This document shows positions 50,231 to 64,000 of a stretch of DNA of 64,000 nucleotides, one piece after another. The position numbers were made by a program, and so were the translations under genes. The stretch's first letter is position 1, and each line of letters opens with the position of its first letter. Source of the stretch: Corallium rubrum (Eukaryota; Cnidaria; Anthozoa; Scleralcyonacea; Coralliidae); contig CAXIUP010000123.1 of the NCBI GenBank assembly GCA_964035015.1, positions 15,001 to 79,000 on the forward strand, in the 5' to 3' direction. The notes under the pieces were generated by a model. That model was not told where the DNA came from. It made no database searches and worked only from the letters and a program-made list of their open reading frames with translations.

Positions 50231-51838
50231 TTTTATTTTTTTAAATTTTGGGTCGTTTAAATGGAATGTCCTTCATTTGAGGGCACATTTGAGCAAAATA
50301 TTAGGGTCTTACAACTTTAAATTTTAAGAATCTAAGCCCCTAATAAATAATATTTTTAACAGTCAATCTCGTCAATTTTAAGAAATATTTCGCTGCAAAT
50401 AAGATTAGACTCTCTAGTGTATATTTTAGGGTTTAATTAAAGCCTTTTGTAATCCCATGTGAAAAACTATCAGCCGGGCAGTTCCTTGCGGATCTCCCAT
50501 AAAGACCTAACGAAACCCAAGAGGTCCACGGTCCACAGGTTGGGAACCACTGCTTTAGTCAGAAGTTAGAAGTTTTCCTCTGAAATTCCTTTTATAGCTT
50601 TTGCGCTCTTGCACTGCATAAAGCAAACGTTGAATGTTCATAAACTATTTCATCTACAATTGTTACATATATAAGTTTTCGTTGTTTAATTAAAACATAC
50701 TTACTTTATATGGCAAAGTTCCACTGCCTTTTTATTCCAGCCCGAAAATATTGGATTTTCACCTTGTATATAAATATGCATATCACTATCTGTGATAAAT
50801 TTTGGAGACAATATCGCGTGAAAAACAACTGTGACACCTTCACCTTGATAACTTTCTTGGGCTGGAGTAGTACGTCTAGAAACACATAAAATGTTCTTGT
50901 TATATTATAGCTTTGGTTTTTGCTGGCTGAACTGTAACTCATACGACATGCCATTGGCTAATTTAATGGTACTATGTCATCCTAATTTAAATTTGCAATT
51001 CTTGTCAAAAGCATTAATAATTCATAGCAAATTCAAAAGAAATAGGTGTTTAATCAATATTTGTAAACATTGTTAAAACATTGATTAATCAAATGAATGT
51101 TTTATCAAAGTTATAAGACACCAGTGGCTCAAATTCATCTTCTTCCAAGTTCATCTTATCTAACCTTTCCTACGACTCTTAAACAAAGTATTTACTATGT
51201 ACACTTACAATTTGATAAGTTAAATTAAATTAAATTAATATATAATAAATAAACAATATAACAAATGTAACTTAATTTAACTAACTGTTCGCGTCCGACC
51301 TTTATGAGCTTTCACAACGGATTGCCTTTGAATTGTAAATGCCCATAAAGATCGACTGCTCATATTTTTACATATTATAACGAAACAAGAGGTGTGCCGG
51401 GGGGCCCGGCCCCCCTGGCAAAAGTGCTGCCCCCTCTGAGAAAATGTGGCTTCATATGCCTCAGTTAAGCTGACCCCCGTCTGCGACCTGCTTCTTTGCT
51501 TCGCTTCTCTGCAGCGCGAGTCTCTTCTACGTTAGCCGTTTCTTGTAAACGCAATCAAAAATAGGTACGCAATGCGTACCTGTGAACCTGTGACTACCGC
51601 TGTTAAGCACAGGAAGAGCTACGGACTTAAGAAGCAATGCATGAAAATGTGTGAAAAGCACACAGACACACAAAAAATTGAGTTATTTTAGATCATTTAT
51701 ACATGTATTGCTAATTTGAACATGTCACATACTATACATACATCTTTACTGGCTGTTTCCAAAACATAGCATATATTAGCATTATAAACATGCCCCCAAG
51801 TTTTACGTGAAGTGAACTTGTAAAATTCAGATTTTTCC
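50231..51838. other. No recognisable gene
   Basis: 1.6 kb of AT-rich sequence with a GC-rich patch near 51390-51440 (GGGGGGCCCGGCCCCCCTGG), probably another repeat fragment. Open frames of 60-80 codons have no motif. Confidence 0.4.
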
Positions 51839-52068
51839 CGGTATGAAGCCCGGATAGCTTATCTGGTGGATAAATCCTAGCCAGAGAACCAATCTAGTGG
51901 TGCTTTGAACAACCCAATTTAACTTTTATCCACTGAACAGCACTATCAGATATATAACTATATTCAGTGGATAACATTTTATATTAGGTTGTTCAAAGCA
52001 TGATTAGTGCTGTTCTTTAGCTAGGACTTATCAACTAGATAAGCTATCTCGGCTTTGTACAACTCACC
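51839..52068. mobile_element. Foldback MITE (AAGCCCGGATAGCTTATCT ends)
   Basis: About 230 bases form an imperfect palindrome: left arm GATAGCTTATCTGGTGGATA...GTGCTTTGAACAACC, right arm GGTTGTTCAAAGCA...TAGATAAGCTATC, with TATCCACTGAA/TTCAGTGGATA inside. Confidence 0.8.
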
Positions 52069-52479
52069 CCAGAACATCAACATTGTGTTCCAAAACAACA
52101 TTTTACCTGTCATAAATATGCTGTCAGTGGACAAAACATGAAGGCGGACAAGCTAGAGTAAGCCATATGTCGCTCTAAGGCAAGCTTACAGGTACAGTAG
52201 TTCATCAATATGGATTCAATATCGATGTTAGTCTGTTGTCATGTTACTTCCCTAACCTTTGTTGATATCCGTTCCATATTAGCATAATCTGCGTTGAGCA
52301 CACTGGTATAAACCAACGCTATTAAATGCTTCATGTAGTGCTATAAACACTACTTAGGTAGTGTTTCAATTCTAGATACTCACTAGTATGTCATAATCAT
52401 GATGCAGAGTCAGATGGCCTTTCCACAGTTGTTTACATAATACATTCGTCCTCAGTTCATATTACAAGTTAGTTAATTG

Positions 52480-52504
52480 TCTATATATATATATATATAT
52501 ATAT
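52480..52504. repeat. (TA)n microsatellite
   Basis: Short TA dinucleotide run. Confidence 0.9.
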
Positions 52505-52606
52505 TACATACAGTATTATAAGAAACAACATATAACTTTTAAACATATAAATAATAAGGTCTGGGCCTGGGGAAACAGATCAAAAGCTAAGCAATAAATA
52601 GAGGAT

Positions 52607-52745
52607 ATTACATGGCGGCGCGAAGATATGAATTTTATCTTCGAGTGGGGGAAAACAATATTTTACGAATGAGCGTAGCGAATGAGTAAAATATTGTTTT
52701 TGCCACGAGAAGATAAAATTCATATCTTCAAGTCACCGTGTAATG
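52607..52745. mobile_element. Foldback MITE (GAAGATATGAATTTTATCTTC)
   Basis: GAAGATATGAATTTTATCTT...AACAATATTTTAC at the left pairs with GTAAAATATTGTT...AAGATAAAATTCATATCTTC at the right, around a GAATGAGCGTAGCGAATGAG centre. ATTACA(T) and TGTAAT lie at the outer ends. Confidence 0.8.
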
Positions 52746-53634
52746 TTCTTTTTATTACATAGATTCAATGCAAAAAGCAGTAAAATTCTAAATGACGTCA
52801 TCGATATCTTCACTAGTGAGGATATGGAAAATACGACACTATATATTTCCTAGTAAAACACTCGCATCTATATAATAAATATCTACATGACATTTCTACA
52901 AATTTCTATGACATTTGTATTATCGTTATACATCAAGTAGGCATTCTTGTCACATGTGGCTATTATGAAATTTTAACCTGATAATTGCATTGGACAGGAA
53001 TTGAACTTGGGTTGCTGGTGCCTGAAAACCAGACAGCTCATAGTAACATGGGTTAGTAGGGGGATGGGTAGTGGCATATTAGATGAGGGTTAGAATGATC
53101 AGGATGATGTAGAGAGTTGAGCTCCTCTATGTCTATATCCATGTACTGTAATGTCCATTATGGTCATTAACAAAAGCTTCTCCTGACATTGTCTGTTTGG
53201 GTTGAGGTTTAAAAGGCAAGTATCAGGCATTTAAAAGCCAGACAGCTCTGAGCATCCACCTTGCTCTGGGTTATGAAGAACGTTAAATTCAGCTAGACCT
53301 TCACTTGTGTGTTGGTCAGGCTGTCCATGTTGGTTTCACTGACTGAAACAATGTAACTGGTGTTTCCTAGGCATGCTGATGAACTTTGACATAGAGCGAA
53401 ACAGCCAACTTTTTTATAATAGAATGTGACCACATATCTCTCTATTGTTTATTGGATTTCCCCACCCTCATTCCTGGAAAAACCTAGCCTTACACACTTT
53501 GCAAACTATCACAAGGTCTCTAAGACAAGAAGAAAATATCAAAGTCCAATATGGATAAAATGTTTCTTGAAAATGATAAAATGTCCATTAAAAACATGTT
53601 TAAAAACAGTTAAAATTTTGCTCAAATGTGCTGT
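52746..53634. other. No recognisable gene
   Basis: Mixed sequence. A 104-codon frame (53426-53740) runs into the repeat at 53635 and has no family motif. Confidence 0.4.
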
Positions 53635-53755
53635 CAGAATGCAGGAAATGCCATTTCAGAGATCTAAATTTCAAAAATTTTCCGGGGGACCATGCACCCG
53701 GACCCCCCTAGAAATATGGGCCCACAGCAACTTTGACTAAGGTATCAAAATTCCT
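53635..53755 (-). repeat. Dispersed GGGGGTCC-type repeat, copy 2
   Basis: Inverted relative of 4685-4795 (AGAATGCAGGAAATGCCATT; TTTCAAAAATTTTCCGGGGG; CCGGACCCCCCTAG). It directly precedes the BEL/Pao remnant. Confidence 0.6.
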
Positions 53756-53767
53756 AGATCCGCCGCT

Positions 53768-56700
53768 GAACGTTGTAGAAACATATGCCTTAAGGATAAT
53801 GGATCAGAAATAACTGTATGTCATGAACAGCTAGCAAAGACACTCGGTGATAAAATAAGTTTTAAATTAACTGGGATGACTGGGAGCACCGAAGTAGAAG
53901 GTCAGATGGTGGACATTGCTGTAAGATCTACGGATGAAACTACTACAGTACAATTATCTAACGTGAGAACCGTAAAGCCGATGCCAATATCCACGAGCTG
54001 TATACCGAAACAGGAAGATCTTAGCGAGTGGCCCCCAAAACCAAGGTTTTTCTTGCCCTTGGAATACAAGATGGGTGGCGACGCAGATCCTGTTGCCGTC
54101 AAGTATAGTCTTGGGTATTGGGTCCCGTAGGTGCATGGACAGAAGGGAGATCAAAGTTCTGCTGTAAATTTTACTCATTTGGACGGCGCATTTACTGATT
54201 GGTACATCCAACCAAAGGCAGACTGGTGTGCCTTGACGTCGAGCATTGAAAAATGCATGAAGAGAGAGACGTGCACCGGAATGACAACGAGGTCTTGACG
54301 CGCCAATTGGAGAGACTATGGAGAACTGATTTCGGCGATGCAACTGTCGATATCAAGGTTGAAGTATCAGTAGAAGACAACAGGGCCTTAAACGCAATGG
54401 AGAAATCGCTAAAAATAGTAGATGGGCACTCTCTGACGTAGGGCCTTCGCTCGAAACGTTAGACTCCTACGTTCTCTGTTTCGGCAGTATATCTAACCTT
54501 ACTATATTTCGATTGTTGTTTCTACACTGTCTACGCAGCACGCTACTTTTATTACACTATCAAGAAGCTTTGCCTTGGCGAAGAGACCCACCGTATTTGC
54601 CAAACAACAAGCAAATGGCGGAACGGAGGCGCTACTCACTCAAAAATCGACTGATGAAAGATGACAAGATTTTAGAGAAGTACAAGGTTACAATGGAGGA
54701 CTACATTGATAAGGGGCATGCCGAAAAGATTCCGGAAGAAGAGTTGAAAAAAGCTGATTGTCCAGTTTGGTACTTGCCTCATCATCCTGTGACGCATCCG
54801 ATGAAGCATGAGAAGGTGCGAGTGAGTGGTTTTCGACTGCTGCTAAGTACGGCGGAGCATCACTCAATCAGCAATTATTACAAGGCTCGGATCAAGCAAA
54901 CCCACTGGTAGGAGTGTTGATATGGTTTCGACAAGAGCACATAGCATGTACGTGGATGACTTGATGAAGTCGGTCAGTAACACTGAGTTAGCCAGCAGAT
55001 CAGTGAGAGAGCTGAGAAAGTTGATGAAGAATGGAGGGATTAGACTGACAAAACGAATCAGCAACGATCGGAAGGTTCTTTCTGAAATCCCGGAGTCAGA
55101 AAGAGCTACGTCAGTTGTTAGTTTGGACATCGACGATCTTCCGACGGAAAGCACTCTTGGCCTAAAAGGGAATGTGGAAAATGACAAGTTCGTGTGGGAA
55201 ATGCAAAAGAAGATGTAGGTATTGGCCAGTAGTCAGAAGACAACGACAAGAAGAGGAATACTGTCTATCGTATATTCCTTATTCGATCCATTGGGATTCG
55301 TAGCACCGTATGTAATGAAAGAAAAGCTACTTCCACAAAAACTTTGCCGACAAAGAGTGAACTGGGATGACATCATTGGTGAGAAAGAAGGAGAGCAGTG
55401 GATACGATGGCTGGAAGACCTGTCGCGGTTAGAAGAAATTCGGATAGAACGATGCTTTAAACCAAAGGAATTTGGAGATGTCAAAGACACCCAATTGCAC
55501 ATTTTCTCGGACGGGTCACGCGTGGAATACGGATCTGTGACTGACCTACGTATGGTGGATGTCAACGATAACATTCATTGTTCATTCGTCGTCGGTAGAG
55601 CTCGTGTTGCACCGATTCGCGAAATGACCATTCCCCGTTTGAAGTTAACTGGAGCAGTTTTATCTGTGAAGCTGAGTCGAACGATCCAAGAAGAGTTGGA
55701 CATTACCGTGGATAGTGTGACCTACTGGACTGATTCCACCTCGGTCTTGAAATGCATAAATAATAAATCCAAGAGATTCCACACCTTTGAATCCAGTCGA
55801 CTTACAGTCAGTCATACGAAACGGCTCCTCTTTGTGTCAATGGCGGTACGTTTACAGTGAAGACAACCCAGCAGACGACGCGTCGAAAGGGCATAAACTA
55901 GATGCATTGACAAAGGATAGTCGTTGGTTGAGGGGTCCGAAATTTCCCTGGAAAGGTGAACTCTGTTGCCCAAAGAACGTCGTTGCCCCTCCTGTGATGG
56001 CTACTGACCCAGACGTAAGAAAGGAGAATTTAATATACGCGACGACGACCATCAGAAGAAACCCATTAGATTTGCTGATTTAAAGATATTCCAACTGGTG
56101 GAGCAGTTGCTTGGGTATTACGCTAAAAAGAGCTGTTAAAGAGTAAGTCGCAGAAAAAGAAAGACTCATCACATGCCAAAGAAGATGGCAGAGAAACGAG
56201 AGTAAAGAATTTAACGGTTGGTGAGCTTCGAAAGGCTGAAGGAATTATTCTTCGACATGTCCAGCAAGCGTCCTTTCCTAAAAGCAAATTCTCGTGGCTG
56301 ATCAATCCAATCCGAAAAAATCACTGAACGGATTAGGACAATCCGTGCATAAGCTGAACACGAAATTGAAAAATGGAATGTTGTTGGTTGGGGCCCGTCT
56401 GAAAATTGAAGAAGCAAAGCATCAAATCATTTTGCCATATAAGCATCCAGTCACAGATTTGATCATAGAACAGTGCCATTTGGAAGTAGGACACATGGAT
56501 CAAGAGTCGGTACTTCCTACCTCACGACAGCGTTATTGGGTAGTGAAGGGAAGGTCAGCTGTAAGACGCGTGATAAGTACATGTTTGGGGTGTAAAAAGA
56601 GAAAGAATCGACCCAGCGACGAGCAACTCCAATCGAACAATGGAACCAACAGAAAATTGAAAATTTCTGTTCGCAACGAGGAATTCAGTGGGCATTTAAT

Positions 56701-57268
56701 CGACATGGAGCAAGTCATTTTGGCGGAGTTTGGGAAAGGATGATTCGTTCGGTACGGAATATTCTGCGTGCCTTGCTAAAGGAACAGTTAGCGTCTGATG
56801 AAGTATTATTGACCGTAATAGCAGAAGCAACCAACATTCTTAACAGCCGACCGCTTACCCGCAGCAGCGACGATGCATCAGATGAGCAACCTTTAACTCC
56901 AACCACTTACTGAAGTTGAGACCATGCTCGGTTCTGCCGCCTGGAATATTTGACAAAGACGACCTGCATAGTCAACGCCGGTGGAGACAAGCGCAGTATA
57001 TGGTTAATCTGTTTTGGAAGAGATGGATAAAGGAAGACCTTCTGAATTTACAAAGGCGTCAGAAATGGAACACTCAAAGGCCCAATTTTAAGATTGATGA
57101 CTTGGTTCTCATTATGGACGAGAACTACTCTCGAGGGTTGCAATGGCCATTGGATAAAGTTGTGGAGGTGTTTCCAGGTGAAGACGGATTGGTGCGCTCA
57201 GCAAGGGTAAAAAAACAACCAGTTCAACGGTGGTTACTCGTGCGAAGCGACGACGACGTGGAGAAATG
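53768..57268 (+). pseudogene. BEL/Pao LTR retrotransposon pol, internally deleted
   Basis: Plus strand, several frames. Protease end: DNGSEITVCHEQLAKTLGD. RT region: [40 protein letters not shown], then a break near 54900 that removes most of the RT palm; [10 protein letters not shown] (catalytic YVDD) follows at 54945. Pao-type peptidase/RNase H region: SIVYSLFDPLGFVAPYV, LHIFSDGSRVEYGSVTDL, IPRLKLTGAVLSVKLSRTI, TYWTDSTSVLKCINNKSKRF. Integrase: zinc HHCC segment ([19 protein letters not shown]), then a jump over the catalytic core to [14 protein letters not shown] text in a shifted frame, and the end [14 protein letters not shown]. The C-terminal domain (NFKIDDLVLIMDENYSRGLQ) closes at 57268. 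In-frame stop at 55216. Both RT and integrase are crippled. Confidence 0.85.
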
Positions 57269-57476
57269 AATTTTACGACGAAGATTCTAACTCCTCCAAT
57301 TGTGAAACTCGAGAAATGAATTTTACGACGAAGATTGTAACTCCTCCAATTGTGAAACTCGAGAAATGAATTTTACGACGAAGATTCCAACTCGTCCAAT
57401 TGTGAAACTCGAGAAATGAATTTGACGACGAAGATTCTAACTCGTCCACGACGAAGATTCTAACTCGTCCAATTGT
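57262..57476. repeat. About 50-bp tandem repeat after the BEL/Pao gene
   Basis: Units beginning GAGAAATGAATTTTACGACG and ending CCTCCAATTGTGAAACTC repeat about three times, with shorter partial units at the end. It starts in the last codons of pol. Confidence 0.9.
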
Positions 57477-57560
57477 CCAGATAAGTAACACATTGGTGTA
57501 AGTGTTCGGTAGCTGATTTAGTATGTGTAAATAAACTCTGCTTGTTATTTAGGGGACGGT

Positions 57561-57725
57561 GTAGCTACCGCCAGTAAACAATCAGGGGAAGGAGCGTGTT
57601 CACATTTTCTGTTGTTTACGCGAGCGGGCGCGACCGCACTGTTATTGAGTTATTCGACATTGAACCGTTTCAGTGAATTGGAACTTGCATTTTTGGATCG
57701 ATACAGTCGGTAAGTCTCCTTTACA
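57561..57725 (+). repeat. Possible 3' LTR start of the BEL/Pao element
   Basis: A purine-rich TTAGGGGACGG precedes TGTAGCTACCGCC at 57561, as a polypurine tract precedes a 3' LTR. The right end and a matching 5' LTR were not found, so this rests on position and motif only. Confidence 0.3.
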
Positions 57726-58265
57726 TGTTTTTTTGTAATAGTTGTTTTAATATCGCGGGGTTGTATATTTTGTTTTGAAATAGAAAACCGCGTTTGTGGA
57801 AAGATTCATCAAAGAATACAGTATAGTCTACGCGAGTATTTCTTGTGTGTATCGAATGGCAATTTTGACAAAACGGAGCGTAGGCCCATTATATACTGCT
57901 ATAAGTACGAGGTTGGCTTTGAGCTATTAAATTTGTTTCCGATCAAGTATTTATAGATTTTCTATATAGTATATAGTATATAAGATAAACATCGTCACAG
58001 TTCTGAAACTATTTCTTACTTTGTATAAACTGATTAATGACAGAATCCTTTCCAAGAAGAAAAGATTTGCATTGAAAGTAATAATTAATATTTTCGAAAT
58101 TCAAAACTGTCATTGAGAGAGCAAAGACGAGATTCACTTTAGTTTATTCCCCACGAAAACAACTCGAGTACTTCTCGAATAACTGGCAATCAATTGGTGA
58201 TCTTCTCGACTATATGGCATATGAATATCTGGCGATAGCTGTCGAGTATGACGTGTAAGTGAGAT
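57726..58265. other. No recognisable gene
   Basis: AT-rich sequence leading into the large satellite. Confidence 0.4.
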
Positions 58266-58267
58266 CC

Positions 58268-61055
<2,788 letters not shown>

Positions 61056-61057
<2 letters not shown>

Positions 61058-61990
61058 GAGGTGAAAACATAACCTGCTGCTGGAGTAATTAAACGTGTCG
61101 TGTCTTAGTTTGGAATTTCCTATCATCTACATGGAAAACAATATTATCGGATCACTTTCTGACATGTGTATCTCTGCGTAGCCAGGCCTCATCCTAGATG
61201 GCTGCCGGCAACCTTAAATATGTCAACTCTACCAAAAACCCTAACCGTAGACAAAACCGCCTATCTTGGAACCATTGGCCACTTCTTTGTGTATTTACCC
61301 GCTAGTCAATAAGACATAGTTACAAAAAAATAGCCCCAAAATAGTAATCTACCAGCAGCACAAAGGTGGAATAAAAAAAGACAAAAGAGAATAACCCTCC
61401 CCCCGGCTTCAAGGACGTTTCCTGTTTATAACTGGGTTTTATTCTATAACATTCAGCCAGAATTCATAAAAATAAATAAAAATGTAATAAAGTCGCGTAA
61501 ATTTATGGAATTTTTTAATCCGCTTTACCAGGTATTAATTTTACTTTGTTTTCCTCGTGAATTATCATGCAAGAGAGCTGAGGGGAATTTTCCTATACTT
61601 CATGCAACATGATTTTTTCGAGCAATTAAATATTGAACACTTTTTCTACGGTAGTTCTGATCACGCAAAGACTGTAAGAATAAACAAAGACATTAAGCTG
61701 ATTTCACCAATAAAATACAATGAGTACATACGTTTCATTCGGATTCGGATTTGCTGTGCCTCGTTTACTTTTACTTCGAACGTCCATATAATTATCACAA
61801 GACTTCCCTTTCCTATAATAATGGCCATCTGGTAGATTTGATGGATCGACGGCGCTCTGACAGAAAAATTAAACAAAGCAACAACTTAAATCATTATTTA
61901 TAAGACCATTTGACGGGAACTTTTGGGGATGCATACTGTACTAGTTAGCTTAAAGTTATAACATCACTGATCATCACCATCCCCATCATA
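61056..61990. other. No recognisable gene
   Basis: Unassigned sequence. A 92-codon frame (61557-61835) is without motif. Confidence 0.4.
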
Positions 61991-61997
61991 ATTATCA

Positions 61998-62102
61998 CCA
62001 CCACCACCACCACCACCACCACCACCACCACCACCACCACCACCACCACCACCACCACCACCACCACCACCACCACTATCATCACCATCACCATCACCAT
62101 CC
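61998..62102. repeat. (CCA)n / (TCACCA)n microsatellite
   Basis: Pure CCA followed by TCACCATCACCA variants. Confidence 0.95.
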
Positions 62103-62124
62103 CGTACTACCGTTACCCCGTTAT

Positions 62125-62475
62125 CCGTCTTTTTGCATTTTGCACCAGTAAGTTTGAGAATGTGTACTAAACTTAAACTCAATCCAGAACGGGTAAGGAT
62201 CGATGTCTTACCGGTCTTTATAATGAGCTCATCCCATCGATCGCTAACCCATATTTATAATGAGCTTCATCTCCTTGCCCATATTTATAATGAGCTTACC
62301 GTAATTTTAATAGGGTTAACACTTACCCGTATCCGTCTTTTCGGATAACCAATAAGTTTGAGAATTTGCATTGAACTTAAATTTAAACCTGAAGTAGGAA
62401 ACGGTTAAATTCGATTTCGTAGCGGTATAATTCGTTTCTTTATCCGTATTTATAACGAACTTAATCAAGATTAAT
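62125..62475. repeat. Diverged direct repeat of about 200 bp
   Basis: CCGTCTTTTTGCAT...AATAAGTTTGAGAAT-type text at 62127-62184 recurs at 62331-62388. 'tatttataatgagctt'-like phrases occur four times between and after. Confidence 0.6.
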
Positions 62476-63169
62476 TTTATTACATTTTGAGTCAAAATAT
62501 TAAGAAACCGAGGATATATATGCATATCGTATGTATGTATGCATGTCGTGCATGTAATATTTCATTCGTTTTGTGCAGTGCAGTGACATTGTCTTCGGTA
62601 TAATAAGTTCCTGTGGGTATAGCAAAAAAATAGAAAGAAACGTGAGAACGTTGGTGATTTTGTTGACGGCAAGTCGTGTAGTAATTTGCACCTGATTTAC
62701 TCATGTTGGATGAAATGAATCGAATCAGATTTTAAGATGTTGTGTTTTAACGCGGTTGTATTGTACTAAACAACAAAAGCATCTCCAACGGGAACGTTAT
62801 TTGGTTCACCTCGTTGAGTAACAATGAACGTTTGGTTCTTGGGACAACGTAAATAAGATATAGTATAAGATGAACCGCCCCTTCACAGAACACCCATCGC
62901 GATGCGTCGCCGAAAACAGCCTGTAGATGACAGGTGAGAAAAACCGCTGATTAGTCAAAACTTTTCCCTGAATGCGCTTGCGCAGACATGAAATCTGCTG
63001 CCCTGAGCCCAAAGCTTGCAAATGACAAGTATTAAAATGTCTATGTCTATTTCACAAGCAACATGCTACAGAGTGTATTAAAGTTTCACGATATCTTTTG
63101 AATAATCTTTATTCGATTACGTTATGGAACTTCTCTGTGGGTACGTGAATGGCTTTTCAAGCCTCCTGC

Positions 63170-63746
63170 ATTTCGACAAACACGATCACAACCTTCAAAT
63201 GGACAAATATGGACAACGCCAACGGAAGTTGTCGACATCTAGGCAGTCGAAGACGAAGTTGGGTTGTGCTCTTTGCCGTGCTGTGTTTCTTTAAGGGCGA
63301 GTGACTTTTTGTTGAGGATCGTTGGGAAAACGTCTTATCAGAGTCCTTGCATTCGTTGCTGAAGTGATCGTTTAAGTTTTGAAAGAGTGTCTTCACTGGG
63401 TTGTTCTGTGTCAGCTTTGTTGCGTGGTTATTGTCGTTTAATTCGTCGTGGTGGTCATCATCATCGTCGTCGTTGTCTTTAGAAAGTCGGTACACGTTGA
63501 AATTATTTGCAATCTCTTCACTACGTTTTGATAGAGGCGTGATGCAAATTGGATAGTGGGCAAGTTGTGGTCGGCTATAATTATATCTGATACCGTTTCC
63601 TTATGCAAACAATCTTCGTGGAAGGTGGGACCACAGTTCAGTCGTGTTACTTCTGGAATAATTTTGTTGTTGTCATCAAAAGAACAGTTGTTGTCATCAC
63701 AGGCCAGAAGTGGATGTTGTTCATTCCCCATGAAAGTGTATGTCAT
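63170..63746 (-). pseudogene. RING-like zinc-finger reading frame with a frameshift
   Basis: The minus-strand frame from 63746 reads HPLLACDDNNCSFDDNNK and VTRLNCGPTFHEDCLHKET, resembling the first part of a RING-type finger (Cys, Cys, CGxTFHxxCL). The frame needed for the last pair (HYPICITPLSKRSEEIANNF) is a different phase that begins near 63570 and continues as an Asp/His-rich tail to 63157. One frameshift therefore separates the halves. It could be a small host gene with a sequence error, or a transposon-borne protein gene; I cannot name it. Confidence 0.4.
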
Positions 63747-63789
63747 TTATTGGCAAGCAGCGCTGATCCAACGGTTGAGTCGTCCCTGG

Positions 63790-63972
63790 CCTATGCAATC
63801 GATAAAATCGATAATCGATAGAAATCGACATTAATCAATAACAATTGACATCAATTAATTGATATTGATAATCGGTGAATAGTTTATGACTATCGATTGT
63901 GACTATTGATTGGTATCGAATATCAATAGCAATCGATGAACTAATTGCGATGGATTGGTGTTGATTGGTATT
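63790..63972. repeat. Degenerate ATCGAT/ATTGAT-rich repeat
   Basis: Short ATCGATA, AATCGAT, TTGATT motifs recur every 8-15 bases without a fixed unit; it looks like an old satellite or a cluster of decayed short repeats. Confidence 0.55.
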
Positions 63973-64000
63973 TGCAAAACTAAAGGGTTCAAAACAGAAA

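Noticed and set aside
52965..53040. A tRNA-like 3' half on the minus strand (CAAGTTCAATTCCTG preceded by a possible anticodon arm)
   Set aside because: The 5' half, D arm and a pairing acceptor stem could not be found, and the T-stem does not pair well; not enough for a tRNA or a tRNA-headed SINE.
57262..57476. CRISPR-like direct repeats of about 50 bp
   Set aside because: Units are contiguous without unique spacers: a simple tandem repeat.

Overview
The window is metazoan nuclear DNA from an invertebrate. A cnidarian or sponge would fit the repertoire of transposable elements, but the sequence alone does not settle the species. It is AT-rich and gene-poor, and most recognisable coding sequence belongs to mobile elements. 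Only two possible host exons were found: a 203-base exon on the minus strand near 2.1 kb, with a weak resemblance to the carbohydrate-binding module of RNF213-type ubiquitin ligases, and a possible membrane-protein first exon near 20.6 kb. A decayed RING-like reading frame lies near 63.6 kb.

Layout. 0-5 kb: GTN and TATCTG microsatellites, a 224-bp MITE with 8-bp target duplications, the first putative exon, and a 1.1-kb element with long inverted ends. 5-9 kb: a Helitron-like TC...CTAG repeat (copy 1) and one of six 3' fragments of an R4/Dong-like non-LTR retrotransposon. 9-11.3 kb: a decayed DIRS-like retroelement (SAP domain, RT, RNase H, remnant of a tyrosine recombinase). 11.7-15.6 kb: copy A of a second non-LTR family that encodes a Myb-like domain, an RT and a restriction-like endonuclease. 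15.7-20.4 kb: a tandem array of roughly 1-kb units separated by (TAA)n, one of which holds a 2158-bp IS630/Tc1 transposon with an intact transposase, long terminal inverted repeats and a TA duplication. That transposon in turn holds a 326-bp MITE with a TTA duplication. 21.7-22.9 kb: Helitron-like copy 2. 23.8-24.9 kb: a truncated LINE.

25.3-34.3 kb is a nest: copy B of the Myb/RT/endonuclease element was split by a 5.1-kb CR1/L2-like LINE whose two ORFs are both open (SGNH-esterase ORF1; endonuclease plus RT ORF2), and again by a short element with a 5S-rRNA-like head. 34.3-39 kb: MITE, two R4-like fragments bordered by (TTA)n, a broken SF3-helicase (parvovirus NS1-like) relic and a LINE fragment. 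39-44 kb: a LINE endonuclease fragment, then Helitron-like copies 3 and 4, the latter expanded by a CTAAGA satellite. 44-47 kb: a LINE RT fragment split by a 2430-bp near-perfect palindrome with TTAA duplications. 47.6-48.6 kb: a Tc1-like transposase pseudogene. 49-53 kb: foldback MITEs. 53.8-57.3 kb: an internally deleted BEL/Pao retroelement. 58.3-61.05 kb: a 2.8-kb satellite made of ordered blocks of 4- and 8-base units. 61-64 kb: further low-complexity DNA.

Two patterns stand out. Several elements have (TTA)n at their borders and share an AATAAAGTT-like 3' end, which suggests microsatellite-directed insertion. In addition, five nested insertions can be read to the base because removing them restores a coding frame or a repeat unit.
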